A stretch of 62,625 nucleotides of DNA from Clostridia bacterium (lineage in GTDB: Bacteria; Bacillota; Clostridia; Lachnospirales; Lachnospiraceae). The position numbers were made by a program, and so were the translations under genes. This document shows, piece after piece, positions 1-9,039 of this stretch (position 1 is its first letter; each line of letters opens with the position of its first letter). A model generated the notes under the pieces. That model searched no databases, was not told the origin of the DNA, and was given only the letters and a program-made list of their open reading frames with translations. The stretch is from the NCBI GenBank assembly GCA_009929525.1, contig SAAH01000011.1:1-62625 (forward strand), in the 5' to 3' direction.

Positions 1-179
1 CACAATACTGTCTTTTCATTTTTTTCAAAAATAGGACAGATTGGTACTTTAGAAGAAGTTATCTCTTTTGAAATTACATTTTGCGGAAACTCAAGGAAGG
101 TGAGATGAAAACGACAACCGATCCGGGGTAGGGATTGGCATAGCTTCGGTTCAAGGTTCGGTTCGAGGCAAAGAAAGAG

Positions 180-208
180 TTGAATTACATCCTCAAATAC
201 GATATTAT
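180..208 (+). promoter_or_regulatory. Candidate promoter of the polysaccharide gene run
   Basis: A TTGAAT box (180-185) and a TATTAT box (203-208) are separated by 17 bases, a good housekeeping-sigma match. The first gene starts about 60 bases downstream. Nothing else is evident in bases 1-179: no ORF with a ribosome site and no clear hairpin. Confidence 0.45.
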
Positions 209-271
209 AAAGGGTAGAGTATAATTTGAAAGGATAATCGAATATTCTGTCAAACCAGGAACATTCGGTTT

Positions 272-1888
272 ATGGATAACAAAATGAAGAAAGTCGTTAT
301 AATCGGTGCAGGTCCCGCAGGGCTTACAGCGGCGTATTGCTTATTGCAAAATTCCAAAGAGTATGAAGTTACGATCCTTGAAGAGAGTGATGCGATCGGT
401 GGAATCTCAAGGACTGTCAACTATAAAGGGAACAGAATGGATATCGGAGGCCATCGCTTTTTCTCGAAAGATAAGGATGTCAATGCATTCTGGAATCATA
501 TTATGCCGACTCAGGGAGCACCTGCGTACGATGATAAGAAACTGGGGAGGGAAAAACCTCTGGCAAAGGATGGTCCGGATCCGGAGAAGGACGATCGGGT
601 GATGCTGGTCAGACAGAGGGTATCCAGAATCTATTATAAGAAGAAGTTTTTTGATTATCCGGTAAAGATGAACGCCAATACGATAAAGAATATGGGACTT
701 TTACAGACGGGAAAAGCAGGGATCAGTTATCTGGTATCCTGCGTACATAAGCGCCCGGAAGATTCGCTGGAAAACTTCTATGTCAATCGTTTTGGAAGAG
801 AACTCTATTCGATGTTCTTTGAACGCTACACAGAGAAGTTATGGGGACGCCATCCAAAGGAAATCTCTGCAGACTGGGGTGCACAGAGAGTAAAAGGTCT
901 TTCCATCCTGGCAATCTTAAAGGATATGGCATCCAGAGTGCTTCCGCAAAAGGGAGAACGCAAGGTGGAAACTTCACTGATCGAGGAATTCATCTATCCG
1001 AAGTTCGGACCGGGACAGTTATGGGAACAGGTGGCAAAGGATGCATCCAGAATGGGTGCGAAGATCATTATGAATGCTCAGGTGAACCAGCTGCATCAAA
1101 AGGATGGGAAAATATCTAAGGTAGCTTATCTGGACAGAAATACACAGGAAGAAAAAGTGATGGAGGGAGACATTTTCATTTCCTCTATGCCGCTGAAGGA
1201 TCTTGTGATGGATATGGGAGAGAATGTTCCGGAAGATGTATATGCAGCTGCAAAAGGTCTTCCGTATCGTGATTTTGTCACGGTAGGGCTTTTGGTAAAG
1301 AAACTGAATCTGGTCAATGAAACAAAGATAAAAACATTGAATGATCTGGTGCCGGACTGCTGGATCTATGTACAGGATCCCGGCGTGAAACTGGGAAGGA
1401 TCCAGATTTTTAACAACTGGTCTCCTTATATGGTGAAGGATGTGGAAGACACCGTCTGGATCGGTCTTGAATATTTTTGTCAGGAAAATGATGAATTCTG
1501 GAATCTGAAACCATCCAAATGTGCCACTTATGCGGTCAAGGAACTGGTAAAGATGGGAATCATCAATTCCAAGGACGATGTGATTGATTTCCATAAGGAA
1601 CAGGTAAAAAAAGCATATCCGGCTTATTTTGATACCTACAGTGAGATCGGACAGGTGACAGATTATGTAAATAGCTTTGGCAATCTGTACTGTGTAGGAC
1701 GAAATGGTCAGCATCGATATAACAATATGGATCATTCGATGGTAACTTCCTTCGAAACAGTAAAAAATATTTTGTCTGGAAATAATGACAAATCCAATAT
1801 CTGGAATGTAAATACAGATGCGGAATATCATGAGACAGCAAAAAAAGAGTCAGATGATGGATCACAAAAAGCAGGGGAGAACAGATAG
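272..1888 (+). CDS. FAD-dependent amine-oxidase-like oxidoreductase of a polysaccharide cluster
   Basis: A 538-residue flavoprotein. An N-terminal dinucleotide-binding fold is marked by G12-A-G14-P-A-G17, followed by an acidic strand end (ILEES) and GGISRT, typical of the protoporphyrinogen-oxidase/UDP-galactopyranose-mutase-like superfamily. The GGHRFF motif near residue 60 and the late [14 protein letters not shown] segment are typical of the NAD(P)/FAD-dependent oxidoreductases found in cell-surface glycan loci. The substrate is unknown; a redox step on a nucleotide or lipid-linked sugar is inferred. ATG 272 has a weak AGGA upstream; ATG 284 ([10 protein letters not shown]) is an equally possible start. 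The stop directly abuts the next ATG, so the genes are co-translated. It is not a classical UDP-galactopyranose mutase, which is usually shorter (about 370-400 residues). Confidence 0.8.
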   Translation: MDNKMKKVVIIGAGPAGLTAAYCLLQNSKEYEVTILEESDAIGGISRTVNYKGNRMDIGGHRFFSKDKDVNAFWNHIMPTQGAPAYDDKKLGREKPLAKDGPDPEKDDRVMLVRQRVSRIYYKKKFFDYPVKMNANTIKNMGLLQTGKAGISYLVSCVHKRPEDSLENFYVNRFGRELYSMFFERYTEKLWGRHPKEISADWGAQRVKGLSILAILKDMASRVLPQKGERKVETSLIEEFIYPKFGPGQLWEQVAKDASRMGAKIIMNAQVNQLHQKDGKISKVAYLDRNTQEEKVMEGDIFISSMPLKDLVMDMGENVPEDVYAAAKGLPYRDFVTVGLLVKKLNLVNETKIKTLNDLVPDCWIYVQDPGVKLGRIQIFNNWSPYMVKDVEDTVWIGLEYFCQENDEFWNLKPSKCATYAVKELVKMGIINSKDDVIDFHKEQVKKAYPAYFDTYSEIGQVTDYVNSFGNLYCVGRNGQHRYNNMDHSMVTSFETVKNILSGNNDKSNIWNVNTDAEYHETAKKESDDGSQKAGENR

Positions 1889-2272
1889 ATGAAGCGTTTA
1901 TTTCAGCAGATCATCCGTTTTGGGATGGTTGGATTTCTTTGCTTTTTCATAGATTACGGATTGATGCTGGCACTGACAGAACTTATGGGGATCAATTATC
2001 TGATCTCCAGTGCGATTTCATTCACCGTTTCGGTGGTGGTCAACTATCTGCTCAGTATGAAGTTTGTATTTGATGCGAAGGAACGGGACAGCAGAGTCAA
2101 AGAATTTGTTGTGTTTGTTTTTTTGAGTCTGATCGGACTTGGTATCAATCAGCTGGTCATGTGGGTCTGTGTGGAGAAGATTGGGATCATCTACCAGATT
2201 TCAAAAATCGGAGCAACTGCCATTGTAATGGTATACAATTTTATCTCGAGAAAACTGATTTTGGAAAAGTAA
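1889..2272 (+). CDS. GtrA family membrane protein
   Basis: A 127-residue protein with four hydrophobic segments (about 9-30, 37-58, 73-95 and 100-120). The start RFGMVGFLCFFIDYGL and the central VVNYLLSMKFVF are characteristic of GtrA (PF04138). Family members are thought to help move or present undecaprenyl-phosphate-linked sugars across the membrane in lipopolysaccharide or teichoic-acid glycosylation. It starts on the base after the preceding stop codon and lies between an oxidoreductase and an aminotransferase of the same cluster, so a role in surface-glycan modification is inferred. The exact sugar cannot be read from sequence. Confidence 0.85.
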   Translation: MKRLFQQIIRFGMVGFLCFFIDYGLMLALTELMGINYLISSAISFTVSVVVNYLLSMKFVFDAKERDSRVKEFVVFVFLSLIGLGINQLVMWVCVEKIGIIYQISKIGATAIVMVYNFISRKLILEK

Positions 2273-2288
2273 GACGAGGAGTGATAAA

Positions 2289-3425
2289 GTGAAGATTGAT
2301 TTTAACAGACCTCCCTTTTTAGGGAAAGAGACAGAATACATCCGCGAAGCTGTGGAAAAGAATCGGATGATATGCGGTGACGGACCATTTACAAAGAAGT
2401 GTTCTGCATGGATGAGAGAAAAACTTGGCACGAAGGAAGTGCTTCTTACTACTTCATGTACTCATGCACTGGAGATGGCTGCATTTTTGGCGGACATCCA
2501 ACCGGGTGATGAGGTTATCATGCCGTCCTACACCTTTGTGTCTACGGCGGACGCATTTGTCCTGAGGGGGGCTACCTGTGTTTTTGTTGATATCCGACCG
2601 GATACGATGAATATCGATGAAACAAAGATAGAGGCAGCAATCACTGAGAAAACAAAAGCTATCGTGCCGGTACACTACGCTGGTGTGGCATGCGCCATGG
2701 ATGAGATCATGGCATTGGCAAAAAAATATAATCTGAAGGTTATCGAGGATGCAGCGCAGGGAGTAAATGCATACTATAAGGGGAAGGCACTGGGGACGAT
2801 CGGTGATTTTGGCTGCTACAGCTTCCATGAGACAAAGAATTATTCTATGGGAGAAGGCGGAGCTATTCTTTTTCAGGATGAAAAATACCTGGAGCCGGCA
2901 GAGATCCTTCGGGAAAAAGGAACCAACAGGAGCAAATTCTTCCGTGGACAGATTGACAAATATACCTGGGTGGGATATGGTTCTTCCTATCTGCCAAGTG
3001 ATATGAATGCAGCCTATCTGTGGGCGCAGCTTGAAGAGGCGGATAAGATCAATGAAAAACGTCTGGATATCTGGGATTATTATCACGAACATCTGGCAGT
3101 TCTGGCAAAAGAAGGACTGATCGAGCAGCCATATGTTCCGGAGTATGCAACACATAATGCGCATATGTACTATATAAAGGTGAAAGACCTTGCTGTAAGA
3201 ACGAAACTTCTGGCTTATTTGAAGGAGAGAGGTATCCTGAGTGTATTTCATTATGTACCGCTCCATACGGCAACAGCAGGAGAGAAGTTTGGAAGATTTC
3301 ATGGCACGGATGTATATACGACAAAAGAGAGTGAAAGGATCCTCCGTCTGCCGATGTATTACAGTCTGAGCCTGGAAGAGGCAGGAGAAGTTGTCCGTGC
3401 ACTGATGGATTTTGAGGAATATTAA
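2289..3425 (+). CDS. DegT/WecE-type sugar aminotransferase (dTDP-4-oxo-6-deoxyglucose transaminase-like)
   Basis: A 378-residue PLP enzyme of the DegT/DnrJ/EryC1 family. The PLP lysine is K183 in FHETKNYSMGEGG, and EDAAQG (about 153-158) carries the cofactor-contacting residues. The N-terminal NRPPFLGKE and the HYAGVACAMDEI segment closely resemble WecE/RffA enzymes, which transfer an amino group from glutamate to C4 of a dTDP-4-keto-6-deoxy sugar. The start is GTG at 2289, placed by an AGGAG a few bases upstream; no in-frame ATG competes. It supplies an amino-deoxy-sugar nucleotide for the glycosyltransferases that follow. The upstream dTDP-glucose enzymes (rmlA/rmlB) are not in the window. 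Confidence 0.85.
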   Translation: MKIDFNRPPFLGKETEYIREAVEKNRMICGDGPFTKKCSAWMREKLGTKEVLLTTSCTHALEMAAFLADIQPGDEVIMPSYTFVSTADAFVLRGATCVFVDIRPDTMNIDETKIEAAITEKTKAIVPVHYAGVACAMDEIMALAKKYNLKVIEDAAQGVNAYYKGKALGTIGDFGCYSFHETKNYSMGEGGAILFQDEKYLEPAEILREKGTNRSKFFRGQIDKYTWVGYGSSYLPSDMNAAYLWAQLEEADKINEKRLDIWDYYHEHLAVLAKEGLIEQPYVPEYATHNAHMYYIKVKDLAVRTKLLAYLKERGILSVFHYVPLHTATAGEKFGRFHGTDVYTTKESERILRLPMYYSLSLEEAGEVVRALMDFEEY

Positions 3426-5279
3426 ATGGAAAATAATAAATGGCTGCATTATCTGAAAAAAATGAAACCATACAATATCCAAAAGGGGCTGCGTTATCTG
3501 AAGCATTATGGTCCGAAGGAGTTCTGGGTCCGTCTTTGCGAGCGCATGGAGCCGGAAGAGGTTCCCTATGGACCATGGTATGAAAAGCATCTTTTGACAG
3601 AGAGTGAGCTGGAAACACAGAGAAAGAAACAGTGGAACTATGCTCCGAAGATCAGTGTGGTCGTGCCGGCTTATCGCACACCAACGGTGTTTTTGGAACA
3701 GATGATAGATTCACTGATAGGACAAACCTATGAAAACTGGGAACTTTGCATTGCCAATGCCAGTCCGGAAGACGAGGCGATGGCTGCCTGCCTGAAAAGA
3801 TACGTACAGGAGGATAACCGGATCCGTGTGGAGCAGCTGAAGGAAAATCTGGGCATTGCAGAGAATACCAATGCAGCGTTTGCCATGGCAACAGGAGAAT
3901 TTACCGGACTTTTGGATCATGATGATCTTCTGGCATCCCAGTCGCTGTACCGCATGGTGGAAGCCATGAACAAAGAACTTACAGAAAAAAATAATGATAA
4001 AAATGATGGCACAGACACGAGGGTGGATGTACTTTATTCGGATGAAGATAAGGTAACGACAGATCTGTCTGAACATTTTCAGCCTCATTTTAAACCGGAC
4101 TTTAATCTGGATCTGCTCCGCTCCAACAACTATATCACCCATTTTTTTGTGGTGAGAACTGCTCTTGTGAGAAAAGTTGGAGGATTTAGAAAAGAGTTTG
4201 ACGGAGCTCAGGACTATGATTTTATCTTTCGATGCGTGGAACAAGCAGATAAGATATGTCATATTCCGGAAGTGCTATATCACTGGCGGACCCACAAAGC
4301 GTCAACTGCAGACAATCCGGCCAGCAAGATGTATGCTTTCGAAGCAGGAAAGCGTGCGATAGAGGCACATCTTGAGAGAAATCATGTAAATGGCATTGTA
4401 AGCCATACAAAAGATTTGGGATTTTATCAGGTGAAATATCCGGTGGCAAAAGATCCATTGGTATCTATTCTGATCCCCAATAAAGATGAGAAAGAATCTT
4501 TGAAAAAATGTCTGGATTCTATTTTTACAAAAACGACCTACAAAAATTATGAGATCATCATCATAGAAAACAACAGTACAAAACCGGAGACATTTTCCTA
4601 TTATGAAGAACTGGAAAAAAATCATAAGGTGAGAGTGGTCGTCTGGAAAGAAGGATTTAATTATTCTGCCATCAATAACTTTGGTGCAAAGGAGAGCAGG
4701 GGAGAGTATCTGCTGTTTTTAAATAATGATGTGGAAGTGATCGCACCGGAGTGGATGGAAGAACTTCTGGGAAACTGCCAGCGAAAAGAGGTTGGCATCG
4801 TAGGAGCAAAACTGTACTATCCGGATGAGACGATACAGCATGCGGGGACGATCATTGGAATCGGCGGGATCGCAGGACATGCATTTTTGAATATGCCAAG
4901 ATCACGGAGCGGATATCTCCATAAAGCGTCTCTTCAGATGGATCTCAGCGCTGTGACGGCGGCGTGTATGATGATGAAAAAATCAGTATTTGACCAGATT
5001 GGCGGTTTTGAAGAAGAACTGAGCGTGGCATTTAATGATGTGGATCTTTGTCTGCGGATAGTGCAGAGTGGTCATTTGGTGGTCTATAACCCGAAAGTGG
5101 AATTATATCACTATGAGTCGAAATCCCGTGGTACGGAAGATAACGAGGAGAAGATCCGGCGCTTCCAAAGCGAGATAGAATTTATGAGAACCCGATGGAT
5201 CAAAGTTTTAAAAGAAGGTGATCCATATTATAATAAAAATCTCACATTGAGTAAATGGAACTACTCTTTGCGGGCCTGA
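3426..5279 (+). CDS. Two-domain family 2 glycosyltransferase
   Basis: A 617-residue cytoplasmic protein with two GT-A domains in tandem. The first begins near residue 76 (KISVVVPAYRTP) and contains LLDHDDLL and SDEDK. The second begins near residue 345 (LVSILIPNKDE) and contains FLNNDVEV and a GGFEEEL...NDVDLCLR acceptor region. This double arrangement is usual in O-antigen, rhamnan or capsule glycosyltransferases that add two sugars or alternate linkages. The N-terminal 70 residues are basic and lack a transmembrane segment. It starts immediately after the aminotransferase stop codon. The donor and acceptor sugars cannot be determined. Confidence 0.85.
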   Translation: MENNKWLHYLKKMKPYNIQKGLRYLKHYGPKEFWVRLCERMEPEEVPYGPWYEKHLLTESELETQRKKQWNYAPKISVVVPAYRTPTVFLEQMIDSLIGQTYENWELCIANASPEDEAMAACLKRYVQEDNRIRVEQLKENLGIAENTNAAFAMATGEFTGLLDHDDLLASQSLYRMVEAMNKELTEKNNDKNDGTDTRVDVLYSDEDKVTTDLSEHFQPHFKPDFNLDLLRSNNYITHFFVVRTALVRKVGGFRKEFDGAQDYDFIFRCVEQADKICHIPEVLYHWRTHKASTADNPASKMYAFEAGKRAIEAHLERNHVNGIVSHTKDLGFYQVKYPVAKDPLVSILIPNKDEKESLKKCLDSIFTKTTYKNYEIIIIENNSTKPETFSYYEELEKNHKVRVVVWKEGFNYSAINNFGAKESRGEYLLFLNNDVEVIAPEWMEELLGNCQRKEVGIVGAKLYYPDETIQHAGTIIGIGGIAGHAFLNMPRSRSGYLHKASLQMDLSAVTAACMMMKKSVFDQIGGFEEELSVAFNDVDLCLRIVQSGHLVVYNPKVELYHYESKSRGTEDNEEKIRRFQSEIEFMRTRWIKVLKEGDPYYNKNLTLSKWNYSLRA

Positions 5280-5292
5280 AAAGGAGAAACAG

Positions 5293-6246
5293 ATGAAAAA
5301 AGTATCCGTAATAATTCCAAATTATAACGGAATGCAGTATGTAAAGAGGTGCCTTGACAGCCTGAGAAAGCAGACGTTAAAAGAGTGGGAGGTACTGTTT
5401 GTGGACAATGGTTCTACAGACGGGAGCAAAGAACTGGTAGAAAGAGAGTACCCGGAGGTGAAAGTGATCGCCCTTCCGGAGAATCTTGGGTTTTGCGGAG
5501 CAGTAAATCTGGGGATCAAAGCAGCAAGTGCCGAATACGTGGTCCTGCTGAATAATGATACAGAGGCGGAACCGAAGTTTTTGGAACAGCTCTATGAAGG
5601 AATAAGAAAAAAGAAAAATGCTTTTTCGGCGGCAGCGATGATGCTGCAGTTCCATGATCATAGAAAAATCGATGATGCGGGAAACTATTATAATGCTTTG
5701 GGATGGGCTTTTGCCCGGGGCAAGGGAAAGCCAGAGGAAAACTACAGGGAAGAGAAGAAGATATTTTCTTCCTGTGCAGGAGCCGCCATCTATCGGAAGA
5801 AGCTGGTGGAGGAGCTGGGATACCTTGATGAGGAGCATTTTGCGTATCTTGAAGATATGGATCTTGGATATCGTGCCATGATCGCAGGTTATGAAAACTG
5901 GTATCTGCCCAAAGCAAGGGTATATCATGTGGGAAGCGGAACCTCGGGATCTCGCTATAATCAGTTCAAGATACGTTATTCGTCCAGAAATAATATCTAC
6001 ATGATCTATAAGAATATGCCGTTATTGCAGATCATATTGAATCTTCCGCTATTGCTGGCGGGATTTGGCATCAAACTTGTATTTTTTGCAAAAAAAGGGT
6101 ATGGTAAAGAATATGCGGCAGGAATAAAAAATGGCTTTTCAATAAGCAAAAAAAGTAAAAAGGTTCCGTTTCGATGGAAAAATATTGGAAACTACTGCCG
6201 TATCCAGCTTCAGCTTTGGATTAATATCATCCGTAGATTTGCCTGA
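5293..6246 (+). CDS. Family 2 glycosyltransferase (rhamnosyltransferase-like)
   Basis: A 317-residue GT-A protein. KVSVIIPNYNG opens the domain, LLNNDTEAEP carries the DxD-like metal/nucleotide-sugar motif, and DEEHFAYLEDMDLGYR is the acceptor-side ED segment typical of the dTDP-rhamnosyltransferase branch. A hydrophobic stretch (about residues 240-262) may associate with the membrane. AAGGAG lies before the ATG and the gene follows the previous one by 13 bases, so it belongs to the same transcript. A promoter appears only after this gene, at 6294, which separates the next part of the cluster. Confidence 0.85.
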   Translation: MKKVSVIIPNYNGMQYVKRCLDSLRKQTLKEWEVLFVDNGSTDGSKELVEREYPEVKVIALPENLGFCGAVNLGIKAASAEYVVLLNNDTEAEPKFLEQLYEGIRKKKNAFSAAAMMLQFHDHRKIDDAGNYYNALGWAFARGKGKPEENYREEKKIFSSCAGAAIYRKKLVEELGYLDEEHFAYLEDMDLGYRAMIAGYENWYLPKARVYHVGSGTSGSRYNQFKIRYSSRNNIYMIYKNMPLLQIILNLPLLLAGFGIKLVFFAKKGYGKEYAAGIKNGFSISKKSKKVPFRWKNIGNYCRIQLQLWINIIRRFA

Positions 6247-6293
6247 GAAGAAGCTGTTAAGAAATACGTAAAAAGTAGTCAGAAAATATTTTA

Positions 6294-6322
6294 TTGCCCT
6301 TTTTGCCGAACTATTGTATAGT
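6294..6322 (+). promoter_or_regulatory. Candidate promoter of the sugar-phosphate transferase gene
   Basis: TTGCCC (6294-6299) and TATAGT (6317-6322) are spaced by 17 bases in the 112-base gap between two polysaccharide genes. It would start transcription about 30 bases before the TTG start codon at 6359. No terminator hairpin is seen in the gap, so read-through from upstream is also possible. Confidence 0.5.
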
Positions 6323-6358
6323 AATAAGGTGAAAAGAAACGAAACAAGGTGAAAAGTA

Positions 6359-7765
6359 TTGATAAAAGATAATCAGAAATACTTTAACCGGATGCATGTA
6401 GTCATTGATGCATTTGTCATAGCAATATCATATCTGATAGCGTGGGTACTCAAGTTTGTGGGACCATTTTCGGAGAATTCCGTCAGATCTCTTCCATTTG
6501 AGTGGTATTTGAGGCTTTTGCTTCCTATCATACCTGTCTATCTTGTATTATATTATGCATTTAGTTTATATACTCCCAAAAGAGTGCAGGGACGCAGACT
6601 GGAATTATCCAACATCGTCAAAGCCAATACGGTAGGTATTCTGATCTTGATCGGTTATATCTTCGTGTGGCTGAAGGAAATCAATTTTTCCCGTTATGTA
6701 CTGTTTCTCTTTTATGTACTGAATATTATGCTGGAAGAAATCGTGCGCATTATGATCCGCCGGCTTCTCCGCAATATACGAAAGCATGGGCTGAATCAGA
6801 AGCATATCCTGCTTGTGGGATATAGTCGTGCGGCAGAGGAGTATGTGGATAGGATTCTTCAGAACCCCCAGTGGGGATATCAGATCCGGGGGATTCTTGA
6901 TGACAATGTAAAGTCGGGGACGACATACAAAGGGATTAAAGTACTGGGTAGAATAGCCAACCTGATGGTGATCCTTCCGGAAAACCGGCTGGATGAAATC
7001 GCGATCACTTTGGGATTAAATGAATATTACAGACTTCAGGAAATCGTGGCACTTTGTGAAAAATCAGGGGTTCACACGAAGTTTATTCCGGATTATAATA
7101 ATATTATTCCGACCAAACCATATACGGAAGATCTGCTGGGATTGCCGGTGATAAATATCAGATATGTGCCGCTTACGAATACGTTCAATGCGGTAGTGAA
7201 GCGTCTGATGGATATCGTGGGTTCGATTGCAGCAATCATTATATTTTCACCGGTGATGCTGGTTGCGACAGCGATGATCAAGCTTACCTCGCCGGGACCG
7301 CTTATTTATAAGCAGGAAAGAGTCGGACTTCATAATCGTACATTTATGATGTATAAGTTCCGCTCAATGGAAGTACAGACAAAAGAAAAAGAAAAGAAAG
7401 CATGGACGGTAAAAGATGATCCGAGAGTCACGGGCATCGGCAAAGTTATGCGAAGGACCAGTATAGATGAACTTCCGCAGCTTTTCAATATCCTTAAAGG
7501 GGATATGAGTCTTGTAGGTCCAAGACCGGAGAGACCATTTTTCGTAGAAAAGTTCAGGGAAGAGATTCCAAGATATATGGTAAAACATCAGGTTCGTCCT
7601 GGATTGACCGGATGGGCACAGGTAAATGGATATCGTGGGAACACATCTATTCGAAAAAGGATTGAGTATGATCTATACTATATTGAAAACTGGAGTATCG
7701 GGCTTGATGTAAAGATTCTGTTTATGACCTTTTATAAGGGCTTCGTAAACAAAAACGCGTACTAA
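6359..7765 (+). CDS. Undecaprenyl-phosphate sugar-1-phosphate transferase (WcaJ/CpsE type)
   Basis: A 468-residue integral membrane enzyme that starts surface-polymer synthesis by moving a sugar-1-phosphate from a nucleotide sugar to undecaprenyl phosphate. Four hydrophobic segments lie in the first 130 residues, followed by a Rossmann-like region (HILLVGYSRAAEEYV) and a fifth membrane segment. The catalytic bacterial sugar transferase domain (PF02397) begins near residue 280: KRLMDIVGS, PGPLIYKQERVG, YKFRSM, DELPQLFNIL, SLVGPRPERP. The start is TTG at 6359 with AAGGTG about 8 bases upstream. LCP and glycosyltransferase genes downstream fit a capsule or wall-polymer pathway. Confidence 0.9.
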   Translation: MIKDNQKYFNRMHVVIDAFVIAISYLIAWVLKFVGPFSENSVRSLPFEWYLRLLLPIIPVYLVLYYAFSLYTPKRVQGRRLELSNIVKANTVGILILIGYIFVWLKEINFSRYVLFLFYVLNIMLEEIVRIMIRRLLRNIRKHGLNQKHILLVGYSRAAEEYVDRILQNPQWGYQIRGILDDNVKSGTTYKGIKVLGRIANLMVILPENRLDEIAITLGLNEYYRLQEIVALCEKSGVHTKFIPDYNNIIPTKPYTEDLLGLPVINIRYVPLTNTFNAVVKRLMDIVGSIAAIIIFSPVMLVATAMIKLTSPGPLIYKQERVGLHNRTFMMYKFRSMEVQTKEKEKKAWTVKDDPRVTGIGKVMRRTSIDELPQLFNILKGDMSLVGPRPERPFFVEKFREEIPRYMVKHQVRPGLTGWAQVNGYRGNTSIRKRIEYDLYYIENWSIGLDVKILFMTFYKGFVNKNAY

Positions 7766-7782
7766 AGAACGAGGAGTAAAAC

Positions 7783-8958
7783 ATGTCAAATAAGAGAAAT
7801 TTAACAAACAAACAGTTGAGACTTCGAAAAAAACGCAGAAGAAGACGTATTATTTTCGGCCTGGAGATATTCATCCTCCTGATTTTGATCGGTGGTCTGG
7901 TAGTATTTGCAAAACTTGGAAAGATGAACTTTGCGGATCTTGATTTTAGTCTTATCAATGTCAATGAGTCAGTTGCTGACAATGAGGTTATGAAGGGGTA
8001 TACCACCATAGCCCTTGTAGGACTTGATGGAAGACATGACGAGTTGGAAGGCGGAGTCCAGAGTGATACGATGATCATCGCCAGCATCAACAATGACACC
8101 AAGAAGATCAAGCTGGTATCTATATATCGAGACACTTATCTTCGTACTGGTGAGGATGAAGAAGGCAATGGCATCTATGACAAAGCCAATTCAGCGTACA
8201 ACCTGGGAGGCAGAGAACGTCTTCTTAATATGCTGAATACGAATCTGGACCTGAATGTAACAGACTGTGTTTCCGTAGATTTTAAGGCGGTGGCGGAAAC
8301 GGCAGAACTGCTTGGCGGAATCGATGTAGATCTTAAGGAAGAAGAAGTTGTACATCTGAATAATTATTGTAAAGAAACTTCAGAAGTAACAGAGATGGAT
8401 TATGAACCGCTCGAAAAAGTAGCAGGTACTCATCATCTGAACGGTGTACAGACGGTAGCGTATGCTCGTATCCGTTATACCGCAGGAAATGATTTCAGAC
8501 GTGCGGCTCGCCAGAGAGAGGTTATCTACAAGCTTGTAGAAAAAGCAAAGAATACGGATATTGCAACTCTGAACAAGATTGTAGATCAAGTATTCCCTAT
8601 GATCTATTCTTCTATCGGAAAAGTAGATATTATCAAGATGGGTATGAGCATGCTTTCATATGATATAGAAGATCAGACAGGTTATCCTTTTGATCATTTG
8701 TATGGAGAGACAGTTAAGCAGGCAATGGGCGGGCTGGATGTAGTTCTTCCGGTAACACTGGAGTCCAATGCGATCAAGCTTCATGAATTCCTGTATCCGG
8801 AAGACGCATACATACCTTCTGAAGAGTTGAAAGCATATAGTGAGAGAATCGTTTCCAAGAGTGGATTCGGTGATGAATCCCGCCTGGATCACTCAGAAGA
8901 TGGATCCCTGGCAGCTTACAGAGCCGCTGATACTGAGGGAAATAGTGATTCGGAATAA
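7783..8958 (+). CDS. LytR-CpsA-Psr (LCP) family wall-polymer ligase
   Basis: A 391-residue, type II membrane protein with a short basic cytoplasmic tail (RKKRRRRR), one membrane anchor (about residues 26-46) and an extracellular LCP domain. Visible LCP hallmarks are GLDGRHDE, SDTMIIASI, SIYRDTYLR and the YARIRYT...DFRRAARQREV segment that contacts the polyprenyl pyrophosphate. Members transfer undecaprenyl-linked teichoic acid or capsule to peptidoglycan. The gene follows the priming transferase by 17 bases with a GAGGAG ribosome site, which supports attachment of the polymer made by this cluster. A terminator hairpin follows. Confidence 0.92.
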   Translation: MSNKRNLTNKQLRLRKKRRRRRIIFGLEIFILLILIGGLVVFAKLGKMNFADLDFSLINVNESVADNEVMKGYTTIALVGLDGRHDELEGGVQSDTMIIASINNDTKKIKLVSIYRDTYLRTGEDEEGNGIYDKANSAYNLGGRERLLNMLNTNLDLNVTDCVSVDFKAVAETAELLGGIDVDLKEEEVVHLNNYCKETSEVTEMDYEPLEKVAGTHHLNGVQTVAYARIRYTAGNDFRRAARQREVIYKLVEKAKNTDIATLNKIVDQVFPMIYSSIGKVDIIKMGMSMLSYDIEDQTGYPFDHLYGETVKQAMGGLDVVLPVTLESNAIKLHEFLYPEDAYIPSEELKAYSERIVSKSGFGDESRLDHSEDGSLAAYRAADTEGNSDSE

Positions 8959-8965
8959 GTAATCA

Positions 8966-9010
8966 AAGGAGCCTCTGCATTCCTGAATGGAAATGCGGTG
9001 GCTTCTTTTT
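8966..9010 (+). terminator. Rho-independent terminator after the LCP gene
   Basis: An imperfect inverted repeat (GGAGCC...GCATTCC against GGAAATGC...GGCTTC) with a short loop runs directly into a T-rich tract (9004-9010). Confidence 0.75.
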
Positions 9011-9039
9011 ATAAAATAGGTTGAAAGCAGGAAAAAGAA

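Noticed and set aside
1019-1831. Long minus-strand ORF of 270 codons opposite the FAD oxidoreductase
   Set aside because: It has no ribosome site or recognisable protein features and lies antisense to a clear conserved gene.
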